Below, one piece after another: positions 1-10,306 of a DNA stretch of 64,000 nt. The notes below the pieces were generated by a model. That model had not been told where the DNA came from. It searched no databases and saw only the letters and a program-made list of their open reading frames with translations. Position 1 is the stretch's first letter, and every line of letters begins with the position of its first letter. The position numbers were made by a program, and so were the translations under genes. Origin of the DNA: Podarcis raffonei (taxonomy: Eukaryota > Chordata > Lepidosauria > Squamata > Lacertidae); NCBI RefSeq assembly GCF_027172205.1, contig NC_070607.1, forward strand, positions 65,248,831 through 65,312,830, read 5' to 3'.

Positions 1-351
1 TGTGTGTGTCAAATTCCAGAGGGGCATGTTGTTAGGCTGCAATAGATTGTAATGGATTGCTCTGTAGTCACTTCAGCATCAGATGAAACAAGAAAGAGCC
101 CCCCTCAACTGCTCTCCCCACCCCACCCTGTCCTATATTTTGCCAGAGCCAAGGTGGCAACTCTCATCCATAGCAACAGGGAAGTTGCAGAAATATAACT
201 ACTATATTTGTCCAGGAGGTGATGGCCTGTGTGTTACATTTGCCATAGGAAAGTAATTCAAGATAATGCTACCAAAATGCAGAATGAAGAGCTGTGGGTG
301 GGGGAACAGATGAGTCAGAAAGTCATTGCAAAACAGTTCAGCAACCCCCAC

Positions 352-470
352 TATGAGAATCATTGAATCACAAAGCTGGAAGAGATGCAAAGGTCATCTG
401 GCCCAACTCCTCAATTGAGACAGAAGCCTTTCGACCCAAACATTCCTAAGAGATTAGCCTAGATTCATTC
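352..470 (-). mobile_element. CR1-type LINE 3' end remnant
   Basis: Reads as the reverse of the common CR1 3' end: AGAATCATTGAATCACAAAG, GGAAGAGATG and a GGTCATCTGG-CCCAACTC stretch, diverged. A further SINE tail (ATAAGGCAGCTCCCTGTGTTC) sits at about 510-530. Confidence 0.55.
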
Positions 471-1194
471 CATGGGACCCTCATTGCAAGATTCATAGGT
501 CTAAATTAGTATAAGGCAGCTCCCTGTGTTCCTATGGTGTACTGTTGCTTTAATATATGGAAACTGTCCTGGAATTTGATAGTGAAATGTGGTGGGTGGG
601 TGTATAAATGCATTTCTCCCCCAGTCTTAATGGTGTCCAAAACCTATCATTCCTGCATCATACAGTCAAAATGGGTTGAGACAAAACTATTTTAAAAATG
701 ACCAAGTGAATGAAATCCTAACTGGCAGGATAGTAGCTCTGAAGTTGTTGAAGTCTGGATGATCCATGTCACATTTACCATAGAAATGAAATGGTGGAGG
801 AACTGCCTGAGCTGATCTTATCCTTGGGCTCTTCCCACTCTCAATAAACAGAATGAATTCTAATAGCTGCTCATTTTGGCATCTCAAGGGGCTCAAAATT
901 CAACAGGTTCTAGGATAGGGAGGGTGGTGAGCCCATTCTGATGCTCTGCTAACCTCTACCCCTCTGTCCCTGTGAATCTGTCAATAACACTCAACAAGGG
1001 AAGAAAGGGAAGCATCACTGGCTTGGATCAACAGGCTGATTGTGTATCAAAGGTCTATCACACAGATGATGGAGCAAATTTATTTTCTTTTGCTCCAGAA
1101 GATAGGAGCATTGAACCCAATGGTTTCAAATTTCAATAAAAAAGAGATTTCTGCTAAACATTTGGAAGGACTTCTTGATGGCATTGAGCTGTTT

Positions 1195-1370
1195 GACAAT
1201 GGAACTGACGGCGTCAGAAGATGGTGGCTTCTCCTTCATTAGATGCTTTAAAGCAGAGGCTGGATAGCCATCTATCAGGATGATGTAATGATGGATTTCC
1301 TGCACTGGCAGGGGAACTGGTTTAGATGAACTCTGAATTCCCTTTCAACTCTGATTCTGTTACTGCAAGG
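1195..1370 (+). mobile_element. CR1-type LINE 3' end fragment
   Basis: Matches the usual order at a CR1 3' end: GGTGGCTTCTCCTTC, AAGCAGAGGCTGGATAGCCA, ATTTCCTGCACTGGCAGGG and CCTTTCAACTCTGATTCTG. It is old and diverged. Confidence 0.6.
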
Positions 1371-2299
1371 CCTAAGCAACGGAAGTTGCTTTTAATGCCA
1401 GGCCTCAAGAAGGGAACATTTGAAGCAAGAGTGTGTGTGCCTCTCAGCATTACCTTGCCATTGAGTAAGCTTCACACATATGACATTAGGGGGATGTGTC
1501 CTACTTTATAGAGGACAGTCCTCTATTTCATAGTCTAGTTTAAAGAAAAAGAACCACATAAAGTAAGAGGAGGGGTCCTGAAGTTGCCCATCAACATTTA
1601 GTTATCTGGACCACCAACCAAGCAGGCACACAGGTCATCTGATCACAGTCTTCCCCATCAAGGTGAAAAGCACTGTATTTCTTTTTAATTTATAATAATA
1701 ATTTCTAAATTTGTGTCTCTGTATAGCACATGCAAATCTTTTTTCAAACTGATGTCACTCTTTATTCATGAATCGTAAGTAGTCACCCTAAAAGACAGAG
1801 TTCCCAGGAGGAAGAAGTGCTATCTTTGCCGATTAATCACTGCCAACATTCACTAATGCAGGGGTATTGAGTATTGTGCTGTGTGGAATAATTCAGGTTT
1901 TCTCGTGGCTGTGTGAATGGACTCACTCTTTCCTAGCAGAAAAGGAAATGAGGGAAGAGCTTGGAATTTCCTCCCACTATAAAACTGGGGCAGGTCTTAG
2001 GTGGGGTGGTAGATGCTGTCCTGTTGCCAGTGTAAGATTCAGCTGTAGTCCAGTCAACTTCTGAATATGGAAAGAGGGCACCATCTTGTCCTTCACATCA
2101 AGCATCAAAATTTCTTTGGGTAGCCTTGCTCCCCTTTCATTCCAGTTGCCTGTACACCCTCAGCCCCACAGGACTTCATGCCTTGGCGGAGGGAGGGGGG
2201 AAAGTTGTATCACACAAGAAGCTCTGTGGGCATTTTCACAAGCAATGCTAAGAATGCTTTTCAGTCTGGAATGAGTCACTTGTGAATGTTATTGATATG

Positions 2300-2590
2300 C
2301 ATGCTCCAGGATTTCAAGGGCAAGTCCTGTCTCATGAACCTGTTAGAGTTATTTGAGAGAGTCAACAAGCATATAGACAGAGGTGGTCAAACTGATACAG
2401 TGTACTTAGGCTTTCAAAAAAAGCTTTTAACAAAGTACCTCACCAAAGGTTCTTGAGTAAACTTTGCAGTAATGGAATACAAAGAGAGGTCAAGAGTTAG
2501 GGGTGAGCTTTGTGGTGGCCAAGTTTGCTGATGACATGAAATGGTTCAGGGTCATTAAAAAAAGAGAGATTGTGAATAACTCCAAAAGGA
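2300..2590 (+). mobile_element. CR1 LINE reverse-transcriptase fragment
   Basis: Translation gives KSCLMNLLE, then DTVYLGFQKAFNKVPHQRF and further on VAKFADDMKWFRVI. These are diverged versions of the CR1 RT blocks (VYLDFQKAFDKVPHQRL; KFADDTKL). The frame is broken and the middle of the domain is missing, so this is a dead fragment. Confidence 0.7.
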
Positions 2591-2884
2591 CCACTGTAAA
2601 CAGAGGGCTTGCCCAGAATTCCCTTTGTACCATGTTTTTCAGGCACAGGCATTTCCCACAGAAAACCACCATTGCCATTTGTTCTGATTCAGCAGTAAAA
2701 CATGGGTTTTCCCAGGGAAAAGCAGGACACACACACAAAAAAGTCCACTTTTTCTATGCAATTAATATAGAAAAGATTTTCTCCCTCTCATAACATTAGA
2801 ACTTGTGGACATCGAATGAAGCTGAATATTTGGAAGAATCAAGACAGGAAAAATAAAGTTATTATCTGTGCAGGGCATAGGTTC

Positions 2885-3255
2885 GATACAATACGATACG
2901 ATAATCTTTATTGTCATTGTCCCACACAGAACAACGAAATTGAAAAAAATCTACACCAGACATTCAAAAACCAACAAGCCTGCTATCCCAGCCTGGTTAA
3001 CCCCCTAAAAACTCTGATACCCCATAATTAAATACAATATACTCCCACAGAGACTACCTTACACTGCTTTTAAAACCAAAATCGCATTTGGATAAAAACT
3101 GTTTCTCAGGCGGCTAGTCCTAGTCTTTATAACCCTGTACCTTCTTCGAGAAGGCAGAAGCTGAAAGAGATCATTTCCGGGGTGCGTACTATCCTGCACT
3201 ATCTCTGCAGCTTTCTTATGACACCTGGAAGCATAGATTTGATCCAAGGTGGGAA
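2885..3255 (-). mobile_element. LINE 3' end, clade not assigned
   Basis: The minus strand encodes a tail (about 62 residues) with HPGNDLFQLLPSRRRYRVIK and RLRNSFYPNAI, a pattern seen at the C-terminus of vertebrate non-LTR retrotransposons. It is followed by a short 3' UTR and an ATCGTATCGTATTGTATCG-type simple repeat at the 3' end (2881-2900). I cannot name the clade with confidence. Confidence 0.5.
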
Positions 3256-3424
3256 GAGTGCACCCAATTAGGTAAAGTCACTTCTCCAGGAGACAGTGAT
3301 GGCCACCAACTTTGGTGGCTTTAAAGAAGATTAGGGAAATTCAGAGTGGACAAAGCTATCAATGGCTACTAGCCACGCTGGCTAAGTTCTACCTCTGCTG
3401 TTGCTGGGAATTGCAGGTCAGCAG

Positions 3425-3545
3425 AGTCCTATTGTACTCATGTCCTGCTTGTGGACATCCCACAGGGATCTGGTCTGCTGCTGTGAGAACAGGTTGTTGG
3501 ACTAGATGGGCCATTGGTGTGATCCAGCAGGTTTGGTGTGTGGGT
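3425..3545 (+). repeat. SINE/LINE tail fragment
   Basis: The stretch contains CTTGTGGACATCCCACAGG, GAGAACAGGTTGTTGGACTA and GATGGGCCATTGGTGTGATC, the diverged tail of a common squamate short interspersed repeat. A related tail (GATGGGTCAGACTAAAGGCC) is at about 4100-4120. Confidence 0.5.
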
Positions 3546-3934
3546 GTACAGAATAAAACTGCTTTAAATTGGACTGGCATTCTAGGCAATACAGATTTTT
3601 CATCTGCATTAAAAGTGAGAAATACAATCTTCTCCCCCAAAAAACACAAACACAAAAATGAAGAAAATCACTATTCTTAAACACTTTTTTTCACTGATAC
3701 CCCATGTAGGCTTCATAAAATACTGGGTTGTACTAGAGTGAGCGTCTTTCAGTCTGGCACTCTAGCGTGAGGACTCATGCCAGAGCACCGGACCATAAAA
3801 CGGGACATATCCAGACACTTGGGGGGTATGCAATGTATCCTGCAACCCACCAAACACTTCCAGGTGGCTGTACGTCCATTGCAGGGCACAACCGTGGGGG
3901 ACAAGCTGTCCTTCAAATAAATAATGCCTGCCAC

Positions 3935-3935
<1 letters not shown>

Positions 3936-3989
<54 letters not shown>

Positions 3990-3990
3990 T
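3936..3990. repeat. (TTTC)n microsatellite
   Basis: About thirteen near-perfect TTTC units. It produces artificial Lys/Glu/Arg or Phe/Leu/Ser repeat frames on the two strands and no gene. Confidence 0.97.
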
Positions 3991-4469
3991 CAACAAAACA
4001 CATATATTGCTTGTTTGTAACAAAACCTCTAAGCAGTAAAAAAATACCAGTTTTAAAAACCATTTGTAGTCTTCTCATGGGAGGCCTCTGATAAGCCTTG
4101 ATGGGTCAGACTAAAGGCCTGTCTGCCTATCTTCCCAAATATCTATGGGAAGCCCCTGCTGCCAACACTTGTGGCAGTGAATTTCATAGTTTAACGAAAT
4201 CCAGAAGCCTCACTCCCTGACACTCTTCCCCCCCCCTCCAGTTTTAGCCAAATCATGCTTCCGCCACTCTGGGTAGCCTTCTAAACATAGATTCTAAAGA
4301 TAGGACTGACTTTTGATGTTGGCAACATGGGGTACCTTGCCCACACCCCAGATGGAGGTCCGCTATGCGTTCCCCAGAGTACCCTGCTCTGCTCCACCTC
4401 CTTACTGTTCCTGCAGTTCACCTGCCCTCTTCAAGAACACAAGCAAGGAGGAGTAATTTCCAGAGAGGT

Positions 4470-4590
4470 AGCTACATTAATTCGTTGTAGCAAACCAACG
4501 AAGAGTTATGACACCTTAAAGGCTGTCATATCATGGCATAATATTTCATGGACTGCAGTCCCCCTTCATCAGATACATGATCCTAAATTG
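4470..4590 (-). mobile_element. Penelope-like element 3' end remnant
   Basis: Contains TTGTAGCAAACCAACGAAGA, GACACCTTAAAGGCTG, TTCATGGACTGCAG and CTTCATCAGATACATGATCC, the diverged 3' end seen at other Penelope-like copies in this window. An old fossil of the tail only. Confidence 0.5.
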
Positions 4591-4599
4591 GCAAGCATA

Positions 4600-7240
4600 T
4601 ATGCGCATGATTTGGGGAAATGGGGACATACTGAGGTCAGAGGGATATAAAATGGAAAAAGAATACAGACTCTGACAATTCTATTAAAAGCTAATGCATA
4701 ATATAATGACCATTAAGAAAGCATTGGATGTCTTAGCATTGGACAGAGGAGGCAGATTGGCAGACTTTGCTCCTGCCCTCTCCTCCTGGGCAGTGGTGCA
4801 CATTTGGCTCAAAGGGAATGGAGGTGGAAGCATTTTGCCCAAGGGCCCCCCAAACATGGTGTCAACACTGGCTATGTGACCATCACAAAGGCGAAAGGGC
4901 CAGGATCCCCACTAGCCCCCATTGGCCACCTGTAATCCAAACACTCTTTTTATCTCCCCGTGTTAGTAGGAAATTAGCAGCAAATGATTTTGCAATCAAG
5001 CCAAAAGCGATAGTAATGCAGTCTCACAAGAAGAAACAGGAAGGACCTAGTTTTGAAACGGTAAAGCACGTAAGAGCCAAACAGTTAAATACTTTTGCAC
5101 CTTCGCTCCTTCAATGCTGCTTCAACGGTGCAGCTAATTGTTTACAAGCTAGAAGACTCAACAATTGTTAAGCCGCACATTTTCCACAGTAGCTGAAGGC
5201 TTCCCCTTAGAATGAATTCAGACTGAGAAATATCGCTGCTGTTTACTTACCAAAAATTCTTTAGTGAACTCCTCTTTGTTGAGCTTTCTGCTTTGGGCTG
5301 TTTCCAGATTTTGCGTGATAATTTCTCTTTGATCCATTCTGTAAAACCAGGTGAAGCTGAACTGTTAGAGATAAAGATGGACATGACAAGGTCATGCTTC
5401 AGTGGAAACTACAACGAGGGGGGGGAAGTTCCTGTCGAAGTCTGTGGTTTACTTACTTCATCACAAGACCTAAAGGAAATTAGTATGTGTGTAGCACCCA
5501 CTGTGGGGAAATTAAAGAATTATTCCACGCTGGGCCCTAGTGCCTCCCTTTACAAGAATGAAATAATACATCGTTTTTCAAAGAGAAAAGGCATTCTGCT
5601 TTGCTTGCATTGATTCTGCTGGACTTGCCGCTCAGATTAGATTCTTGAGAACCAGGTCATCCTTGGTCTGAAGCAATTTCCACTTGATGAACTGGAAAAA
5701 TCTCCCTATAAAAATCAGCTCCAGAAAAGCTGCATCTGATCCCTGATAGAGGCCACCAAAGGGATCAGTGTTCATTACCAAGGCTCTCTTCAATCACCAC
5801 TTTGAAATATCTCTGTGTAGATAAGCAGCCTTCTCATTCATCCATCTCCCCCTGGAGAGGTGGCTTAACTTCTAAATGCATTAGTCATGCCTCAGCCCTA
5901 AACTTTGCCGGAAAACTCCAAAACATTCAGTCATCGCCGCCCTTTCACACGGCCTGGGATGAACTTTGTGAAGCCACGTCAGAATCAGACATTTATGTTA
6001 GAATGTTGAAGTTACACAGGGGTCAATGAATAAGAGACTAGCCAGTTCCTGGAATGCATGCTGTCTGAGTGACTGTGCTGTGAACATCCATACACTGTCC
6101 AGAATATCTTTAGTCAATCACTGCTTTTGGAAAACTAACTAAAAACAGAATCCTGGTTATCCTTCCTACTTAACTCACAAAAATACTATGCAAGAAATGC
6201 AGAGCTTTTCTGCCAAAGGGGAACATGGCCCCCAGCTGTTTATTGGCTTCCATATGTGGATGACTAATAATTGTGATTTCCCATGTGCTGTGGAGAAAAT
6301 CAGATAGTCAAAATAGAATCTAAATAAGGCAAAGTTTATTCCTCTCCAATTTGGCTTTCACCACAAGGGGTTTTGACGGAAGAAAGCACATATCAACCCA
6401 ACACCATTCGCTATTGATTAGAAATGATCCCAAGCATCAGCACTGAGTTCAAATTTTCATATTAAAATGGGAAACAACATCTCACCTATAGCTGGACAAT
6501 ACTGAAATTCCAATAACATTCTTGTCAGCAGAGAATTTAACAAACCAAATATTTTGAATTCACCCGATGAAGGGCCAAAATACAAACTGGCCCTTTGTTT
6601 TAACATAAAGAATGCCCTTCCAGTTCACATGAGAAACAATATTATCAGCCACAACAGTAAGCAGATCCACACCATACATTTAAAGCACCATACATTCAAT
6701 GCACATTCAAACCACATGACTTTCCCCCAAAGAATCCTGGAAGCTAGGGCTGAGGTAGAAATTTGATTCAGGTAGCATTTAAAGGTGAATCTATTCAGTT
6801 GCACTTTTTGAAACAATATGAGAACCAAAACACAGCCATCTTTTGAAAGTCATAGTTACCTGGATTTTTAAATGCAGTTCTCCAACCAAACCATTGTGGA
6901 AATGTGCTTAAAAATGAATATATTAATGAAAATAACATAACATTTTATGGTAGTAGTGCAGTGCTTCTCAAACTAGCTGATGTGGTGAACTGGCAGTTCC
7001 TCGCCCCAATGTGCTAGGGACCAGCAGCATATTTGTGCCATATTTATTATCAGATTTACATAGGTAACTGTCTAAAATAAAAATAGTAGCAACACTTAGC
7101 ACAGAGCAAAGGTAGCTAATAATAGCAAAACAGGGCAGGCGCACCTGACGTGTGGCTTCCAAATGTTGCTGAACTACAACTCCCATCAGCCCTTCCTGGC
7201 ATAGCCCACAACAAGAGACTTTTCCCATACATTTAATCAC
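4600..7240. other. Gene-free stretch, little recognised
   Basis: I see no supported exon. Short frames here lack homology or splice context. A hAT-like scrap (AATGTTGCTGAACTACAACT) sits at about 7160-7190. The rest is unassigned, AT-rich unique-looking sequence. Confidence 0.6.
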
Positions 7241-7241
7241 T

Positions 7242-7498
7242 CTAACTGTTATGTACTGAAGTTCTCACCTTGGGCAAGCAGGGGGATACTGTAGATAGTT
7301 ATGCAAATAAGGGATCGAAAGTAACGTTCAGTGATTGGATAGTTTTAGAAATTTGTTACAGTTACATGGTACTGGAGCTCTATATAAGCAGGCTGACTGA
7401 ACCCTTCAGCTCAGTTCTGTCCTGGATTGTGAATAAACAAGAGCTGTTTGAAGAATCACTGTGTTGTCTGATATGTTCACCCACAACTTAACACTAAC
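7242..7498 (+). mobile_element. Solo LTR with 5-bp target duplication
   Basis: A 247-base unit (7247-7493) begins TGTTATGTACTG and ends CAACTTAACA, so it has the TG...CA ends of an LTR. It is flanked by CTAAC at 7242-7246 and 7494-7498. Inside are a TATA box (TATATAAGC, about 7381) and AATAAA (7432), in the order expected of an LTR promoter and polyadenylation signal. No internal retroviral or gypsy sequence adjoins it, so it is a fossil left by LTR-LTR recombination. Family unassigned; the intact duplication suggests moderate age. Confidence 0.75.
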
Positions 7499-7927
7499 CC
7501 CACCCTCACTTCTTTCACTCCATAAAGGAGTCAAGACTCTGGACCTGGTGTGTTTTTCCTTTTTCTAAACAGCAAATCTCCTGTGCTGAAGAGAGGGAGG
7601 AGAAATATTCATGTTCAAGTCCCCCCCCCCCCCCCACAGCTGCAAAGTTTTCTGAAGAACCCTTAAACTACCTTTCAGGGCTGCACTGGGAAGATGAAAT
7701 GAGCAGGTATTGCCATCCTGGGCTATTAGGCTAAAAATAAACTACTAATAAAAATTGGCAGTGCACTTTTGCTTGACACATTCCTCTGTTACTGGGAATA
7801 TGGCTTCTAATCAAGTTAATAACTGCAGTTTTCCTTTGCCAGATTTTGCATTTTAGCCACTATAGGATAGATTGTTTTAAATTGCAGCTTACAAAGTGGA
7901 TTTTCAGTGTGCGCTTCTTATAGATAT

Positions 7928-8036
7928 CTCATAGAATCATAGAGCTGGAAGAGGCTGAGGACTATCTAGTTCAATCCCATGCAATGCAGGAACCTGAAAC
8001 CTTGGTGCTATCAGCGCCACGCTCTAACCAACTGAA
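7928..8036 (-). mobile_element. tRNA-headed SINE with CR1-like tail, partial
   Basis: On the minus strand a tRNA-like head reads AGAGCGTGGCGCTGATAGCACC and is followed by the CR1-type end (ATTGAACTAGATAGTCC, TCTATGATTCTATGAG). Same family as 55729-55882 but more decayed at its head. Confidence 0.6.
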
Positions 8037-8184
8037 TAGTAAGCTTTCTCTCAGTGCTATGTGCAGGGCTTCCTTGCAGGAGCAGACCTCATGAAGCAAG
8101 AAAAAAAGTCTTCACAGAACTCAGATGCACCAGAAAAGGCCGAGGGGTTGACTGAGAGTCAAACCCGGTTTTACTGGATGCTTT

Positions 8185-8580
8185 GAAACCAGGGCCAGCC
8201 CAAGACATTTTGTTGCCAGGGGCAAAGGACAAGACTGTGCCCTCCTCTCATGCCACATGCAGAATCTGCAGTTACTTCATCACTGGCCTCAGACAGTGCC
8301 CACCACAGTGAACAGCAGGCTACCTTAGGTCCTGTGGAGCTTAGGAAGCTTACAGGGGACTGCAGAGCTGGTCCTATTTGAAATAACTTGGTAGAAGGAA
8401 GGGGAGTGATTTTATGATGAGGCATCACTTTGGGCAGCAGATTCTAATTGGAAAGCAGCTCTTCCAACTTTCATCTCTGCATATCACGAAACAAAGTTAT
8501 AAATGAAGAGGGGAATGGTATAATTTTGATATGTTTTCCCCATTTCCAGTGCAAAATGTCTAGGTCGGCCCTAATGTTTG
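8185..8580. mobile_element. Possible terminal-inverted-repeat element
   Basis: Left end CAGGGCCAGCCCAAGACATT and right end AGGTCGGCCCTA are imperfect inverted repeats (AGGGCCAGCC versus AGGGCCGACC). The interior is unrecognised. A similar left end (CAGGGCTGCCTTGCCCATGA) occurs at about 10496. Superfamily not assigned. Confidence 0.35.
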
Positions 8581-9277
8581 ACACTGAGGCATCTGCCTCA
8601 GGCAGCTGATACTGGGTGTTGTGAAAGGGCAGCAAAATGTATTGGACCAGCCCTTCTAAGGATAGCTGACCTTCCAGGGTCAGAAAAGTCACTTATCCTG
8701 TTTCATTCTTTAGGGCTGCTAAAGAAACTATATACATGATACAGCGGAGCCTAACGAGTAAGATGGGCCTCATATCAGGAAATGAATCCTGACAGGACAG
8801 GACCTCTTTTTCCCCACAAGGGTAGGGTAGGGACATGTTTAAACAAGGCACTGCAACTGTGCCTTTAATGTCAGATTGACATGCAAACATTAACAAGAGG
8901 TCTTTCAGCAGTTCATACCACTGTGGGTGAGAACCTAGATGGGTTGGAGTGTACAGCAAGCATAAAAGGTGTTATGGAGCTCAAAAGCCACGAAGTGAGA
9001 GTCTGTTAGCACAGAGTGGGGCCCTCTGTGTAAGAAGCAAAGGGGGAGTGAAGGCTGGCAACACTGTCCCCACCGTATGGCAATCGCAGTGCCTGGAGAC
9101 ACACAGTCAGGTTGTGTATCCGCAGGCAGTGACCAGAGGTGGAATGACTACTGGGAGGAGCACAGAGAGAAGAAATGCCATGGTGTACTTGTAGCACGAA
9201 AACTGATAAACATGTCTCTTCCACATCAGTCTCTACAGCCACAGCAAGCACTGTAATTCTCCAGCATTTTGACACAT

Positions 9278-9515
9278 ACACCAGTGTGGTTAAGAGCAGT
9301 AAACTTGTAATCTGGTGAACCGGGTTCGCGTCTCCGCTCCTCCACATGCAGCTGCTGGGTGACCTTGGGCCAGTCACACTTCTTTGAAGTCTCTCAGCCC
9401 CACTCACCTCACAGAGTGTTTGTTGTGGGGGAGGAAGGGAAAGGAGATTGTTAGCCGCTTTGAGACTCCTTCGGGTAGTGATAAAGTGGGATATCAAATC
9501 CAAAACTCTCCTCTT
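9278..9515 (+). mobile_element. CORE/MIR-like tRNA SINE
   Basis: The head has TGGTTAAGAGCAGTAAACTT and a box B-like GGGTTCGCGTCTC. The core has GCTGGGTGACCTTGGGCCAG, a hallmark of MIR/CORE SINEs. The 3' end is GCCGCTTTGAGACTCCTTCG, GTGGGATATCAAATCC and (TCT)n. Fairly well preserved. Confidence 0.8.
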
Positions 9516-9519
9516 CTTC

Positions 9520-10306
9520 TTTACCCCCAAAGGCGCAGCAGATGGACAGACGCCATCAATAATCCAACAACATCTGAAGGAACAAACTGCAGGTTCCCTA
9601 TTCCAAATTTAAAATGACAATATACTGTAGAATCACAGCAAAGAAGTAGTTTAAAACAGAGAACTGAAAAACAATCAAACACAGAAGCAACAACGTAAGC
9701 TTCTTCAGTGAGGGAGTTCCTTCACCTTGGCTCCACCAACTACCAAGGAAAACCTATAATGCATCCCAGTCAGTGAGCAGTGGAGCAAGAGCTTCCAACG
9801 ATGAACACAATGGGCAGCTGAAGAAGAAGGTCTTCCAAATAGTCAGATACATTTAGGGATTCATGGGTAACAGCCATCACCCAGAATTATTCCCAGAGTT
9901 CCCCCCCTTCCTTGTTTGCAATCTGCATTTCTGAGTGCAATTTTGAAAGAAGAAGAAAAAAAGCACGTGTTTGTATGTGTGTTTGATTTTAAGTTTTGCA
10001 AAAAATACATAGAAGTGGCTTTGCCCTGGTGGCTAGTGCAAACTTAAGGGGACATTAAATGTCTGGCAGGGAGAATTTGGCAGAGAGGAAGACTTGATAG
10101 CCCCACTTCCCTTCTGAAGATGCTGTGGCTCTGTGGTTGGTGTGTCTGTGAATCATACTTCTGTGAATTATCAGGTATAACTTCATCTGGTCAGAGTCAG
10201 AGGGGCATTAGATGAGCAGCACAAGAGAGTGTCTACTTCCTAAAGCAAGAAAAAGTTCAATGCCTGGATGATTCTTCTATGGGTTTGTTCATAGACAGTG
10301 CGCAAG
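9520..10306. other. Spacer 5' of the CD300-like gene
   Basis: No exon or clear repeat is recognised. The CD300-like promoter should lie in the right part of this stretch, but no TATA box or known element stands out. Confidence 0.4.

Noticed and set aside
3749-4078. Lys/Glu/Arg-repeat protein
   Set aside because: It is the translation of a (TTTC)n microsatellite.
5293-5613. A 106-codon plus-strand frame
   Set aside because: It has no homology I recognise and no exon borders that lead anywhere.
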